Shown here: positions 34,596 through 42,194 of the stretch, one piece after another
How positions within the stretch are numbered: position 1 is the first letter of the stretch
Layout of the letters: each line of letters begins with the position of its first letter
Source: Sphingomonas glaciei
GTDB taxonomy: Bacteria > Pseudomonadota > Alphaproteobacteria > Sphingomonadales > Sphingomonadaceae
Direction of reading: 5' to 3'
DNA length: 64,000 nt
NCBI RefSeq assembly: GCF_023380025.1
Contig: NZ_CP097253.1
Location: 2,017,001-2,081,000 of the forward strand
Translations under genes and position numbers: made by a program
Notes under the pieces: generated by a model
Seen by the model: only the letters and a program-made list of their open reading frames with translations
Database searches by the model: none
Told to the model about the DNA's origin: nothing

Positions 34596-35144
34596 ATGCG
34601 CACTTTTCTGACCTTCGCGGCGCTTGCCGCAACGACCGCTTTCGCAACACCGGCCTTTGCCCAGGCGTCGCTTCCGTCGAACAGCTCCGACACCATCGAG
34701 GCGACCGCGCTGCTGATCCAGCCGGCCACGCTGCAGGGCATCGACAACCTCGATTTCGGCACCCTGATCGCATCGCCCGCCGCCACCGGCACGGTCTCGA
34801 TCAATGCCAATGATGCCACCAGCACCCGCGTCTTCAGCGTTTCGGCTGGTACCCTGACCCAGGGCGCCGGTTCGGCACTGCGCGGTCGCCTGATCGGCAA
34901 CGGCCTCCCGACCCAGGTCGTCAACATCAGCCGCACGTTCCCGGCGGTCCTGGTCAACCAGGACGATCCCACCGCCACCATGCCCTTCTCGGGCGCGCTC
35001 AACGCCGATGCCGCCGACGGTTCGGTGACGATCGGCGCGACCGGTGTGTTCTACGTTTACGTGGGCGGGACGCTGACCGTGTCCCCGAACCAGATGCCGG
35101 GCCGCTACAGCGGGCTCGTCGAAGTCACTGCCGCCTTTCAATAA
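34596..35144 (+). CDS. DUF4402 domain secreted protein (locus 1, second copy)
   Basis: The 182-residue protein has a Sec signal peptide (TFAALAATTAFATPAFAQA) and a DUF4402 domain (LLIQPATLQGIDNLDFGTLIASPAATGTVSI, ending MPGRYSGLVEVTAAF). It differs strongly in sequence from the copy at 33956 but shares its plan. A short AAGGA lies just upstream of the ATG at 34596. The 118-base gap before it may carry its own promoter. Confidence 0.83.
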   Translation: MRTFLTFAALAATTAFATPAFAQASLPSNSSDTIEATALLIQPATLQGIDNLDFGTLIASPAATGTVSINANDATSTRVFSVSAGTLTQGAGSALRGRLIGNGLPTQVVNISRTFPAVLVNQDDPTATMPFSGALNADAADGSVTIGATGVFYVYVGGTLTVSPNQMPGRYSGLVEVTAAFQ

Positions 35145-35197
35145 GCACCCCACAGCTTATTGAAGCGACGGGAGGCGGTTGCTACCCCACGGGGATT

Positions 35198-35392
35198 ATG
35201 CAGCCGCCTCCCGAAGTCGTCACCGTCACCACCAACGCCGTCCATTGCGACGGCAGCGGTGAGGTCAGTCCCGCGCTGGGCCACCCGCGCGTCTTTCTCC
35301 GAATCGACGAAAAGGGCTTCGTCGAATGCGGCTATTGCGACCGGCGCTTCGTCCTGAAGGGCGGACCGGCCGACGCGGGTCCCGCCGCCTGA
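35198..35392 (+). CDS. Zinc-finger (zf-CHCC) protein, NDUFS6-like
   Basis: The 64-residue protein has the CHCC metal site as Cys17, His29, Cys44 and Cys47 (AVHCDG, LGHPRVFLRID, VECGYCDRRFVL). This matches the zf-CHCC family, related to the mitochondrial complex I subunit NDUFS6. In Alphaproteobacteria it is expected to be an accessory part of NADH dehydrogenase, though no nuo genes are here. The ATG at 35198 gives the usual N-terminus. The gene converges with the NUDIX gene, with two bases between the stops. Confidence 0.87.
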   Translation: MQPPPEVVTVTTNAVHCDGSGEVSPALGHPRVFLRIDEKGFVECGYCDRRFVLKGGPADAGPAA

Positions 35393-35394
35393 GC

Positions 35395-35856
35395 CTACCA
35401 GGCGCCGCTGAAGGGTCCGCCATCAAGCCATTCGCGAACGCGCCGCCGGGTCGCCGGTGAGGTTGCCTGCGGCAAGTTGCCGGGCGGGAAGAACCCCGCC
35501 TCGCTGACTTCGTGCCCGTCGATCCGCAGCGGCTGGTCGGTGGTGCCGTGGAACAGAGCGATGTGGTCGCGCTTGCCCTCTGCACTCGTTTGATAGTCGC
35601 CAAGGTGCCGCAGCAATGCATCGGCGATCCCCACTTCCTCCGCCAGCTCCCGCCGTGCCGCCGCCAGCGGCTCCTCGCGCCGGGCGATCCCGCCGCCCGG
35701 AAGCACGAATAGCCCGGTGTCGCCGTAGCCATTGCGGATCAGCAGCAGTTCGCTGCGACGATTGAACAGCATCACCTTCACGCCTCTTGTGTGCAGCCGG
35801 AGCAAGCCGATCAAGCGGCGCCGGAGCGACCAGCCGAACTGGAGAAGGCGGTTCAT
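35395..35856 (-). CDS. NUDIX hydrolase
   Basis: The 153-residue protein carries a complete Nudix box, G-x5-E-x7-R-E-x2-E-E-x-G, in GGGIARREEPLAAARRELAE followed by EVG, near residues 50-72. It would hydrolyse a nucleoside-diphosphate-linked compound. The substrate cannot be told. The upstream part (RLHTRGVKVMLFNRRSELLLIRN) and downstream part (ATSPATRRRVREWLDGGPFSGAW) fit a sphingomonad NUDIX subgroup. It diverges from tldD across 74 bases. Confidence 0.9.
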   Translation of the reverse strand: MNRLLQFGWSLRRRLIGLLRLHTRGVKVMLFNRRSELLLIRNGYGDTGLFVLPGGGIARREEPLAAARRELAEEVGIADALLRHLGDYQTSAEGKRDHIALFHGTTDQPLRIDGHEVSEAGFFPPGNLPQATSPATRRRVREWLDGGPFSGAW

Positions 35857-35930
35857 GCCCGCAGCCTAGATCGCCGCGCCTCCGCCGCAAGCTGTTGGTC
35901 GCGGCGCTTGCCGAGCCTATATGTCAGGGG

Positions 35931-37352
35931 ATGACTGAACTCACCGACCCGCGCCGCTTCCTCTACTCTGCCGGCCTCGATCCCGACGAGGCCCGCCGCC
36001 TCGCCTCCCGCCACCTTTCGGCGCACGACGACGGCGAGCTCTACCTCCAGTATCGCCGAAGCGAGGCGTTCGGGTTCGACGACGGGCGGCTCAAGACCGC
36101 CGATTATCATGTCGGCCAGGGTTTCGGCCTGCGCGGGGTCAGCGGCGAGGCGACCGCCTTTGCCCATGCCAACGAATTGAGCGCCGCCGCCATCGACCGC
36201 GCCGCCGAGACCTTGCGCCTGCTGACCCCCGGTGGCCGCCCGACCGCGGCACCGCCGCGCACCAACCGCGCCCAATATGGCAGCGAGGATCCGCTCGGCG
36301 CCCTGCCCTTCGCCGACAAGGTCGCCCTGTGCCAGACGATCGACGCCGCCGCCCGCGCCCGCGATCCGAAGGTGGTCCAGGTCAGCGTCGGCCTGCAGGC
36401 GAGCTGGTCGGTGGTCGAGATCGTCCGCGCCGACGGCTTCGTCGCCACCGACATCCGCCCGCTGGTCCGGCTCAACGTCTCGATCGTCGCCGAAAAGGAA
36501 GGCCGCCGCGAAACCGGCTTCCACGGGGTCGGCGGGCGCTACGACATGAACCGCCTGTTCGATCCCGCGACCTGGAACCGGGCGATCGACATCGCGCTCG
36601 ACCAGGCGCTGGTGAACCTCGATGCCGTCGCCGCGCCGGCGGGCGAGCTGACCGTGGTCTGCGGCCCCGGCTGGCCCGGCGTCCTGCTGCACGAAGCGGT
36701 CGGCCATACGCTGGAAGGCGACTTCAACCGCAAGGGCCAGAGCGCCTTCTCCGGCCGGCTCGGCACCCGCGTCGCGGCGCCCGGCGTCACCGTGGTCGAC
36801 GATGGCGCGATGCACGAACGGCGCGGAAGCCTGTCGATCGACGACGAGGGCACCCCGACCGGCCGCACCACCCTGATCGAGGACGGGATCCTGGTCGGCT
36901 ACCTGCAGGACCGGCTCAACGCCCGGCTGATGGGGGTCGCCCCGACCGGCAACGGCCGTCGCGAAAGCTTCGCCCACGCGCCGATGCCGCGGATGACCAA
37001 CACCTTCATGCTCGGTGGTAGCGACGATCCGGCCGAGCTGCTGGTCCGGGTCAAGGACGGCATCTACGCCAAGAGTTTCGGTGGCGGACAGGTCGACATC
37101 ACCAGCGGCAAGTTCGTCTTCTCCTGCACCGAGGCCTATCGCATCCGCGGCGGCAAGCTGGCCGAGCCGTTGAAGGGCGCGACCCTGATCGGCGACGGGC
37201 CGACCGTGCTGACCCGGGTCAAGGGCATCGGCAACGACCTCGAACTCGACGAAGGCGTCGGCATCTGCGGCAAGGGCGGGCAGAGCGTGCCGGCGGGCGT
37301 CGGTCAGCCGACCCTGTTGATCGAGGGCCTTACCGTGGGCGGCACCGCCTGA
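35931..37352 (+). CDS. tldD: Metalloprotease TldD
   Basis: TldD forms with TldE (PmbA) a zinc protease that removes leader or antitoxin peptides, such as microcin B17 leaders and CcdA. The 473-residue protein has the HExxxH site in LLHEAVGHTLEGDFNRKG near residue 255. The C-terminal signatures are YAKSFGGGQVDITSGKFVFS and VLTRVKGIGNDLELDEGVGICGKGGQ. The ATG at 35931 follows an AGGGG closely. tldE is not in the window. The stop codon overlaps the apparent CTG start of the DUF2007 gene. Confidence 0.95.
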   Translation: MTELTDPRRFLYSAGLDPDEARRLASRHLSAHDDGELYLQYRRSEAFGFDDGRLKTADYHVGQGFGLRGVSGEATAFAHANELSAAAIDRAAETLRLLTPGGRPTAAPPRTNRAQYGSEDPLGALPFADKVALCQTIDAAARARDPKVVQVSVGLQASWSVVEIVRADGFVATDIRPLVRLNVSIVAEKEGRRETGFHGVGGRYDMNRLFDPATWNRAIDIALDQALVNLDAVAAPAGELTVVCGPGWPGVLLHEAVGHTLEGDFNRKGQSAFSGRLGTRVAAPGVTVVDDGAMHERRGSLSIDDEGTPTGRTTLIEDGILVGYLQDRLNARLMGVAPTGNGRRESFAHAPMPRMTNTFMLGGSDDPAELLVRVKDGIYAKSFGGGQVDITSGKFVFSCTEAYRIRGGKLAEPLKGATLIGDGPTVLTRVKGIGNDLELDEGVGICGKGGQSVPAGVGQPTLLIEGLTVGGTA

Positions 37353-37570
37353 GCCTGGTCGAGCTCGCGCGCTTCACCACCCGGGTCGAGGCCGACCTGG
37401 CGCGGATGCTGCTGGAGAGCCACGGGATCGACAGCATCCTGTTCGATGCCGAAGTGCACAGCTACCTTGGCGTCGGCGCGCTGATGCCGGTCCGACTGAT
37501 GGCGCTCGACGAAGACAGCGCGGACGCCCGCGCGATCCTCACAGAAGGTGATCTACTGCCGCCAGGCTGA
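37349..37570 (+). CDS. DUF2007 domain protein with apparent CTG start
   Basis: The 73-residue product (M)SLVELARFTTRVEADLARMLLE..., ending ARAILTEGDLLPPG, fits the DUF2007 family (small putative signal-transducing proteins). No ATG, GTG or TTG lies in frame at the N-terminus. CTG at 37349 gives the family's usual MSLVE start and overlaps the tldD stop as CTGA, the same geometry as the ATGA couplings elsewhere here. The first in-frame ATG would cut off about 19 conserved residues. The 3' end overlaps the convergent TIGR01244 gene by 32 bases. The product is clear. The start codon is inferred. Confidence 0.75.
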   Translation: MSLVELARFTTRVEADLARMLLESHGIDSILFDAEVHSYLGVGALMPVRLMALDEDSADARAILTEGDLLPPG

Positions 37571-37952
37571 AGCCGGCGCCGTGCGCCTTTTCCTCCAGCT
37601 CCTCGCGCGGCACGCCTTCTTCGCGGCAGGCTACCGCCCAGGCCAGCGTCGAGCGCATGCCCGAACGGCAATAGGCCAGCATCTTTCCATCGCCGAGTTC
37701 GCTGCGCGCCGAGACCATCTCCTCGATCTGCGCCGGGCCCATGCCGCGGGCGATCGGGATATGGCGATAATCAATCCCCGCCGCCTCCGCCGCCGCCTCG
37801 ATCTCGGCACTGGTCGGCTGGCCGGGGTCCTCGCCGTCGGGGCGATTGTTGACGATCATGGTGACGCCATGACGCCGCGCTTCCTCCAGATCGGCGATGC
37901 TGATCTGGCCCGACACCAGGGTATGCTCGTCGAGCGGCTTGAACTCGGTCAT
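37539..37952 (-). CDS. TIGR01244 family (DSP-like) phosphatase / sulfurtransferase-like protein
   Basis: The 137-residue protein has the family start FKPLDEHTLVSGQISIADLEE, then TMIVNNRPDGEDPGQPTSAE. The cysteine loop AYCRSGMRST puts Cys95 and Arg in the C-x5-R pattern of dual-specificity phosphatases. The family is also found fused to Blh persulfide dioxygenases and is linked to sulfide handling, but here it stands alone. The ATG at 37952 is preceded by AAGGAAG. recQ lies 37 bases upstream on the same strand, so they may be cotranscribed. Confidence 0.88.
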   Translation of the reverse strand: MTEFKPLDEHTLVSGQISIADLEEARRHGVTMIVNNRPDGEDPGQPTSAEIEAAAEAAGIDYRHIPIARGMGPAQIEEMVSARSELGDGKMLAYCRSGMRSTLAWAVACREEGVPREELEEKAHGAGFSLAAVDHLL

Positions 37953-37989
37953 TCCTGGCTTCCTTTTCCATGGCGGGCCGTGGCCCACC

Positions 37990-39747
37990 TTAGCCGTGAC
38001 TGCGCACCACGCCCAGCATTGCCTCGCCATAGCGTTCCAGCTTGGCCGCGCCGACGCCCTGCACGCGGCCGAGCTCGGCCAGCGATCCCGGTCGCGCCGC
38101 CGCAATCTCGCGCAGGGTCGAATCGTGGAAGACGACATAGGGCGGCACTGCGCTTTCCTTGGCCAGCCGGCGCCGCTCCTCGCGCAGCGCATCGAACAGG
38201 GGATCTGCCGGGCCGTCGGCGACCTCGCCCCGGCGGCGGCGCGGCTTCTTGGGCGGCGGCAGCGCGATTCGCACTTCTTCGCCACCTTTGAGGATCCCGC
38301 GCGCGCCCGGCCCGAAGCTGAGGCCGCCATAAGCGTCGGCCCGCAGCGCATCGCGAGCGATCAGGGCGCGGGCAACCGGCTGGACCATCGCCAATTCGTC
38401 GGCGGTGCAAATGCCGAACACGCTCAACTGGTGATGGTTATTGGAGAACACCTTGTCGGTTTCTTTGCCCGCTAGCACGTCGACCAGATGCCCGACCCCG
38501 AACCGCATCTCGGTTCGGAAGGCGGCCGACAGCAATTTGCGGGCGACTTCGGTCACCTCCACCGTCGCCGGCGGATTGAGGCAATTGTCGCAATTGCCGC
38601 ACTGCTCGGGCGGGTCCTCGCCGAAATGGCGCAGCAGGATGGCACGGCGGCAGGCGGTGGACTCCACGAACGCGGCCAGGCTGGCCAGTCGATTGCGCTC
38701 CTCGCCTTGGCGCTCGGCTGGCACTTCCTCGATCCGCTGCCGGGCGAGCGCAAAGTCCTTGGCCGCCCACAACAGATGCGCCTCGGCCGGCTCCCCGTCG
38801 CGCCCGGCGCGGCCGGTTTCCTGATAATAGGCTTCGATCGACTTGGGCGTGCCGGCGTGGATCACCGTCCTGACGTCGGGCTTGTCGATCCCCATCCCGA
38901 ACGCGATCGTCGCCGCCATCACCATTTCTTCCGATGCGACGAACGCGGCCTGGTTGGCGGCGCGCACCGACGCATCGAGCCCGGCATGATAGGGGAGCGC
39001 CGGGCGCCCGCTGGCGGCGATCTGCGCAGCCAGGCTCTCAGTTTCGCGCCGGCTCGGGGCGTAGACGATGGCCGGACCCGGCCGCTCGGCCAGCAGCGCC
39101 AGTATCTGCCGCCCACCGCTGTCACGGTCGCGGATGTGATAGCGAATGTTGGGCCGGTCGAAGCCGGACACGATCAGCCCGTCCTCGGGGATGCCGAGCT
39201 GGACCAATATGTCGGCGCGGGTGCGCGGATCGGCGGTGGCGGTCAGCGCCAGCCGCGGCAGTTCGGCATGATCGTCGAGCAGCCCGCGCAGCAGGCGATA
39301 ATCGGGGCGGAAGTCATGCCCCCACTCGCTGACGCAATGCGCCTCGTCGATCGCGATCATCGACAGCGGCACCCGGTCGATCAGCCGCCGGAAGCCCTCG
39401 CCATTGGCCCGCTCGGGCGCGACGTAGAGGAGGTCGAGCTCGCCGCCGAGCAACCGCCGCACCACCGCCTCGCGGTCGTCGGCACTGGTCAGCGCCGCCG
39501 CCTTGATCCCCAGCGCCTCGGCCGAGCGGATCTGGTCGTGCATCAGCGCGATCAGCGGGCTGATCACCAGCGCCGTCCCCTCCAGCGCCAGCGAGGGCAG
39601 CTGGTAGCAGAGCGACTTGCCCGCACCGGTCGGCATGATCGCCAGCGTATGGCGTCCGTCCAGCACGCGGCCGACCACCTGCTCCTGCACCCCGCGGAAG
39701 TGGTCGAAGCCAAATACTTGTTTCAAAAGCTGATGCGGGTCGGTCAC
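37990..39747 (-). CDS. recQ: ATP-dependent DNA helicase RecQ
   Basis: RecQ unwinds DNA 3'-5' in recombination repair. The 585-residue protein has the helicase motifs FGFDHFRGVQEQVV, MPTGAGKSLCYQLP, DEAHCVSEWGHDFRPDYRLL and QETGRAGRDGEPAEAHL. The zinc-binding region is ACRRAILLRHFGEDPPEQCGNCDNC. A winged helix and a C-terminal HRDC domain (ALREERRRLAKESAVPPYVVF, then LRVQ-like helices) follow. The GTG at 39747 gives the standard N-terminus. The frame is open to 39810. It diverges from the HerA-like gene across the inverted repeat at 39825-39917. Confidence 0.95.
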   Translation of the reverse strand: MTDPHQLLKQVFGFDHFRGVQEQVVGRVLDGRHTLAIMPTGAGKSLCYQLPSLALEGTALVISPLIALMHDQIRSAEALGIKAAALTSADDREAVVRRLLGGELDLLYVAPERANGEGFRRLIDRVPLSMIAIDEAHCVSEWGHDFRPDYRLLRGLLDDHAELPRLALTATADPRTRADILVQLGIPEDGLIVSGFDRPNIRYHIRDRDSGGRQILALLAERPGPAIVYAPSRRETESLAAQIAASGRPALPYHAGLDASVRAANQAAFVASEEMVMAATIAFGMGIDKPDVRTVIHAGTPKSIEAYYQETGRAGRDGEPAEAHLLWAAKDFALARQRIEEVPAERQGEERNRLASLAAFVESTACRRAILLRHFGEDPPEQCGNCDNCLNPPATVEVTEVARKLLSAAFRTEMRFGVGHLVDVLAGKETDKVFSNNHHQLSVFGICTADELAMVQPVARALIARDALRADAYGGLSFGPGARGILKGGEEVRIALPPPKKPRRRRGEVADGPADPLFDALREERRRLAKESAVPPYVVFHDSTLREIAAARPGSLAELGRVQGVGAAKLERYGEAMLGVVRSHG

Positions 39748-39824
39748 AGGCGGGCCTTGGCGGCGGGATCCGAGCCACGCAACCTTGTATTGCCGCCCGG
39801 CGGCGGTCAAACGTGGCGGAGCGT

Positions 39825-39917
39825 GCTTCGACTTCGCTCAGCACGAACGAGCTTCAGGAAATCGGCCTTCCACCTCGTTCGTCCTGAGCGGAGCGCCACA
39901 GGCGCGCAGTCGAAGGG
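39825..39917. repeat. REP-like imperfect inverted repeat between recQ and the HerA-like gene
   Basis: The left arm starts GCTTCGACTTCGCTCAGCAC and ends in GAACGA (39825-39850). The right arm (39874-39917) is its reverse complement with about 16 extra bases that form their own small palindrome. The core TTCGACT...GCTCAG.ACGAACG is the pattern of an interspersed palindromic repeat I know from sphingomonad intergenic regions. No gene lies in it. Confidence 0.65.
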
Positions 39918-39943
39918 CGCCGGACAGAGTTGAACAACCACCA

Positions 39944-41389
39944 ATGACCGTCGCCGTCGACATGGGCCTGTCTCCACAAGGCCAGCCCATCACCATCGAT
40001 CTCGAAGAACTGCTTGCCACCCGCCTGCTCGTCCAGGGCAATTCGGGGTCGGGCAAGTCGCACCTGCTGCGCCGGCTGCTCGAAAAGAGCGCGGGGCAGG
40101 TGCAGCAGATCATCATCGATCCCGAAGGCGATTTCGTCACCCTCGCCGGCCCCTACGGCCACCTCGCGATCGAAGCCTCCGAGCATGACCAGAAGGAGAT
40201 CGCCCGAGCCGCCGCCCGCATCCGCGAGCATCGCGCCTCGGTCGTGCTCAGCCTCGAGGGCCTCGAGGCCGAAGGCCAGATGCGCTGCGCCGCGGCCTTC
40301 CTCTCGGCGCTGTTCGAGGCGCCGCGCGATCATTGGTATCCCGCACTGGTGGTGGTCGACGAAGCGCAGCTATTCGCCCCCGCCGGCGGCGGCGAGGTGG
40401 CCGAGGACGTCCGCCGCGCCTCGCTGTCAGCGATGACCAATCTGATGTGCCGCGGCCGCAAACGTGGCCTAGCCGGGATCATCGCTACCCAGCGCCTCGC
40501 CAAGCTTGCCAAGAACGTCGCCGCCGAAGCGTCGAACTTCCTGATGGGCCGGACCTTCCTCGACATTGACATGGCCCGCGCTGCCGACCTGCTCGGCATG
40601 GAGCGGCGGCAAGCCGAAGCGATCCGCGACCTGCCGCGCGGCACCTTCCTCGCGCTCGGCCCCGCCATCTCACGCCGCCCGCTGTCGGTGGCGATCGGCG
40701 AGGTCGAGACCCGCGCTCGCTCGATGAGCCCCAAGCTCGTCCCCCTCCCGGCCGCCACCGCGCCCGAGGATCTGCAGGGGCTGCTGTTCCAGCCGAGCCT
40801 CGACTTCGACCTTCCGCCGCCTCCCCCCAAGACACCGGCCGCGCCAGCCTCCGAGACCCTGCTCGAGCAACTCGCCGCCAAGCAGACCCCGCGGGCCCCG
40901 ACCCTTCCGGCCAAGTCCGACGAAGAACAGGCCGACGCGGTCGCCACCGTCCTTGGGGCAATGGTCACCGACAGCGATTCCAGTGGCCGCTCCGCCGCGG
41001 TGCTGTTCCAGGACTTCACCGTCCGCCTGCGCATGGCTGGGGTCGCGCCCGCCCCGCTCGACCTCCCGGCCTTCGCCCGCCGCCTGGCAATGGCCCGCGC
41101 CGGCATCTTTACCGAGGACCCAGACTGGCAACCGGCGCTCGAGGCGGCGCGCGACCTGCCCGAGGACATGCTCGGCCCGTTCCTGCTCCTCGCCCGCGCC
41201 GCCCGCGACCGGCAGCCGACCCCCTCGGACGAGGCGATCGCCCTCAGCTACGGCACCGCCAGTCTCGGCCGCGCCCGCCGACTGCTGAGCTACATCGAAA
41301 GCCGCGACCTCATCGTCACCCGCACCGACCTCAGCGGCAAACGCAGCATCGCCATTCCCCGGCTGGGATGGAGCACGGCGGCGGCCTGA
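39944..41389 (+). CDS. HerA-like ATP-binding protein (DUF87)
   Basis: The 481-residue protein has an N-terminal P-loop ATPase of the HerA/FtsK superfamily. Walker A is VQGNSGSGKSHLLRRLLEK at about residues 32-50 and Walker B is ALVVVDEAQLFAP. A sensor region GRKRGLAGIIATQRLAKLAKN follows. A Pro-rich linker (FDLPPPPPKTPAAP) leads to a C-terminal helical, winged-helix-like part (SYGTASLGRARRLLSYIESRDLI). Bacterial HerA acts with a NurA nuclease in archaea. Here no nuclease is adjacent, and the divergent neighbour is recQ. The role in DNA processing is inferred. An ATG at 39944 is the natural start. Confidence 0.83.
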   Translation: MTVAVDMGLSPQGQPITIDLEELLATRLLVQGNSGSGKSHLLRRLLEKSAGQVQQIIIDPEGDFVTLAGPYGHLAIEASEHDQKEIARAAARIREHRASVVLSLEGLEAEGQMRCAAAFLSALFEAPRDHWYPALVVVDEAQLFAPAGGGEVAEDVRRASLSAMTNLMCRGRKRGLAGIIATQRLAKLAKNVAAEASNFLMGRTFLDIDMARAADLLGMERRQAEAIRDLPRGTFLALGPAISRRPLSVAIGEVETRARSMSPKLVPLPAATAPEDLQGLLFQPSLDFDLPPPPPKTPAAPASETLLEQLAAKQTPRAPTLPAKSDEEQADAVATVLGAMVTDSDSSGRSAAVLFQDFTVRLRMAGVAPAPLDLPAFARRLAMARAGIFTEDPDWQPALEAARDLPEDMLGPFLLLARAARDRQPTPSDEAIALSYGTASLGRARRLLSYIESRDLIVTRTDLSGKRSIAIPRLGWSTAAA

Positions 41390-41397
41390 GGGCGAAA

Positions 41398-41423
41398 GTC
41401 TGCTTGCGACCCATTGCAGACAT
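41398..41423 (+). repeat. 26-base repeat, left copy
   Basis: The sequence begins GTCTGCTTGC and ends GCAGACAT, with a perfect inner GTCTGC/GCAGAC inverted pair. It matches 21 of 26 bases of the copy at 41945-41970 in the same orientation. It resembles a dispersed repeat seen in many Alphaproteobacteria, often mis-annotated as coding for MSALGGK-type peptides. Confidence 0.65.
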
Positions 41424-41448
41424 AAACAAACCTGTTCGCGCCCTTGGC

Positions 41449-41907
41449 TCAACCAGCCTTCTTTGCGGGTTTGCTTCTGCTAGCGGCGACAAGCGTCAAC
41501 CCCGAAACCAACAGAAATCCGTAACCGGCAGCGTACAGCGCGTCGGACGTGAACGAAAAGTTCAGCGCGCGCTGAACAACTACTCCGTCGCCATGAGGAA
41601 TATACTCTCCCCAAGGCCACTGAAGTAGCTGATAGATTAGCCCTCCTGCCGCAAAGGTCAGGAGTATCGGCAAAGAGAAGCGCTGTCGCTTCGAGTACAG
41701 CAACAGAGTCACCACGCTGATGAAAAAGGGAGTGAGATTCAGGACGAAATTTGAGTCGACCACTTGCTCGGGGTGCGGAAAAACCGGCACTTTGAAAAGT
41801 TCTGCCAAAGGTGCAAACACAAAAAGAGCTACTGCCACGTAGGCGGCTCCGAAGCCTCTCTCCTTTGCTATGGCTGATCGGCCCTCACTCATCTGAATGT
41901 CAGGCAT
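41449..41907 (-). CDS. Hypothetical integral membrane protein in a lower-GC patch
   Basis: The 152-residue protein (from ATG 41907, MPDIQMSEGRSAIAKERG) has about four membrane segments: AAYVAVALFVFAPLAELF, VLNLTPFFISVVTLLLY, LPILLTFAAGGLIYQLLQW and LYAAGYGFLLVSGLTLVAA. A basic tail KPAKKAG ends it. ATG 41892 is an alternative start. The frame stays open to 41970, but its first residues MSALGGKRT come from the repeat at 41945-41970 and are an artefact. Two 60-base stretches counted by hand are 55 and 58% G+C, lower than the flanks. This and the bracketing repeats suggest acquisition by transfer. I do not recognise the family. Confidence 0.65.
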   Translation of the reverse strand: MPDIQMSEGRSAIAKERGFGAAYVAVALFVFAPLAELFKVPVFPHPEQVVDSNFVLNLTPFFISVVTLLLYSKRQRFSLPILLTFAAGGLIYQLLQWPWGEYIPHGDGVVVQRALNFSFTSDALYAAGYGFLLVSGLTLVAASRSKPAKKAG

Positions 41908-42194
41908 ACATGTTTTTGCGATCCTCAAAAAGGCTGGCGTAATTGTCCGCTTTCCACCCAAAGCAGACATTCAGTTGAAACTTGCAATGTAGGAATTCGC
42001 TTGCTCAACTCACCATGGCGGTTCGCTGCCAGGCTCTTTTCCTCGTCGATCTTGTAGATGTTCAGGCCAGCCGAACAGGCTGTAGGTCACACCGTGTGAC
42101 CTTCGCTTTCCGTGCCGAAAGCCTGCAAAACCTGCATTCTTGCGGCTAAAGTCGCACCGCTCGAAGACTTCGCCACCTGTGACCTTTGTGTGAA
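41908..42194. other. Gene-poor stretch with a repeat copy and a palindrome
   Basis: These 287 bases hold the right repeat copy (41945-41970) and the 19-base palindrome AGGTCACACCGTGTGACCT at 42084-42102. The palindrome has nine-base arms around one central base. A 77-codon minus frame (42010-42243) overlaps the exporter gene and shows no recognisable protein. It may be the remnant of a lost gene. Confidence 0.5.
41945..41970 (+). repeat. 26-base repeat, right copy
   Basis: The sequence begins GTCCGCTTTC and ends GCAGACAT, with near-perfect inner arms (GTCCGCTTT against AAAGCAGAC). It is a direct repeat of 41398-41423 and brackets the lower-GC gene. Confidence 0.65.

Noticed and set aside
41908..41970. 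Extended start of the lower-GC membrane protein (MSALGGKRT...)
   Set aside because: These codons come from the 26-base repeat copy. The peptide is a known type of annotation artefact, so the start at 41907 is preferred.
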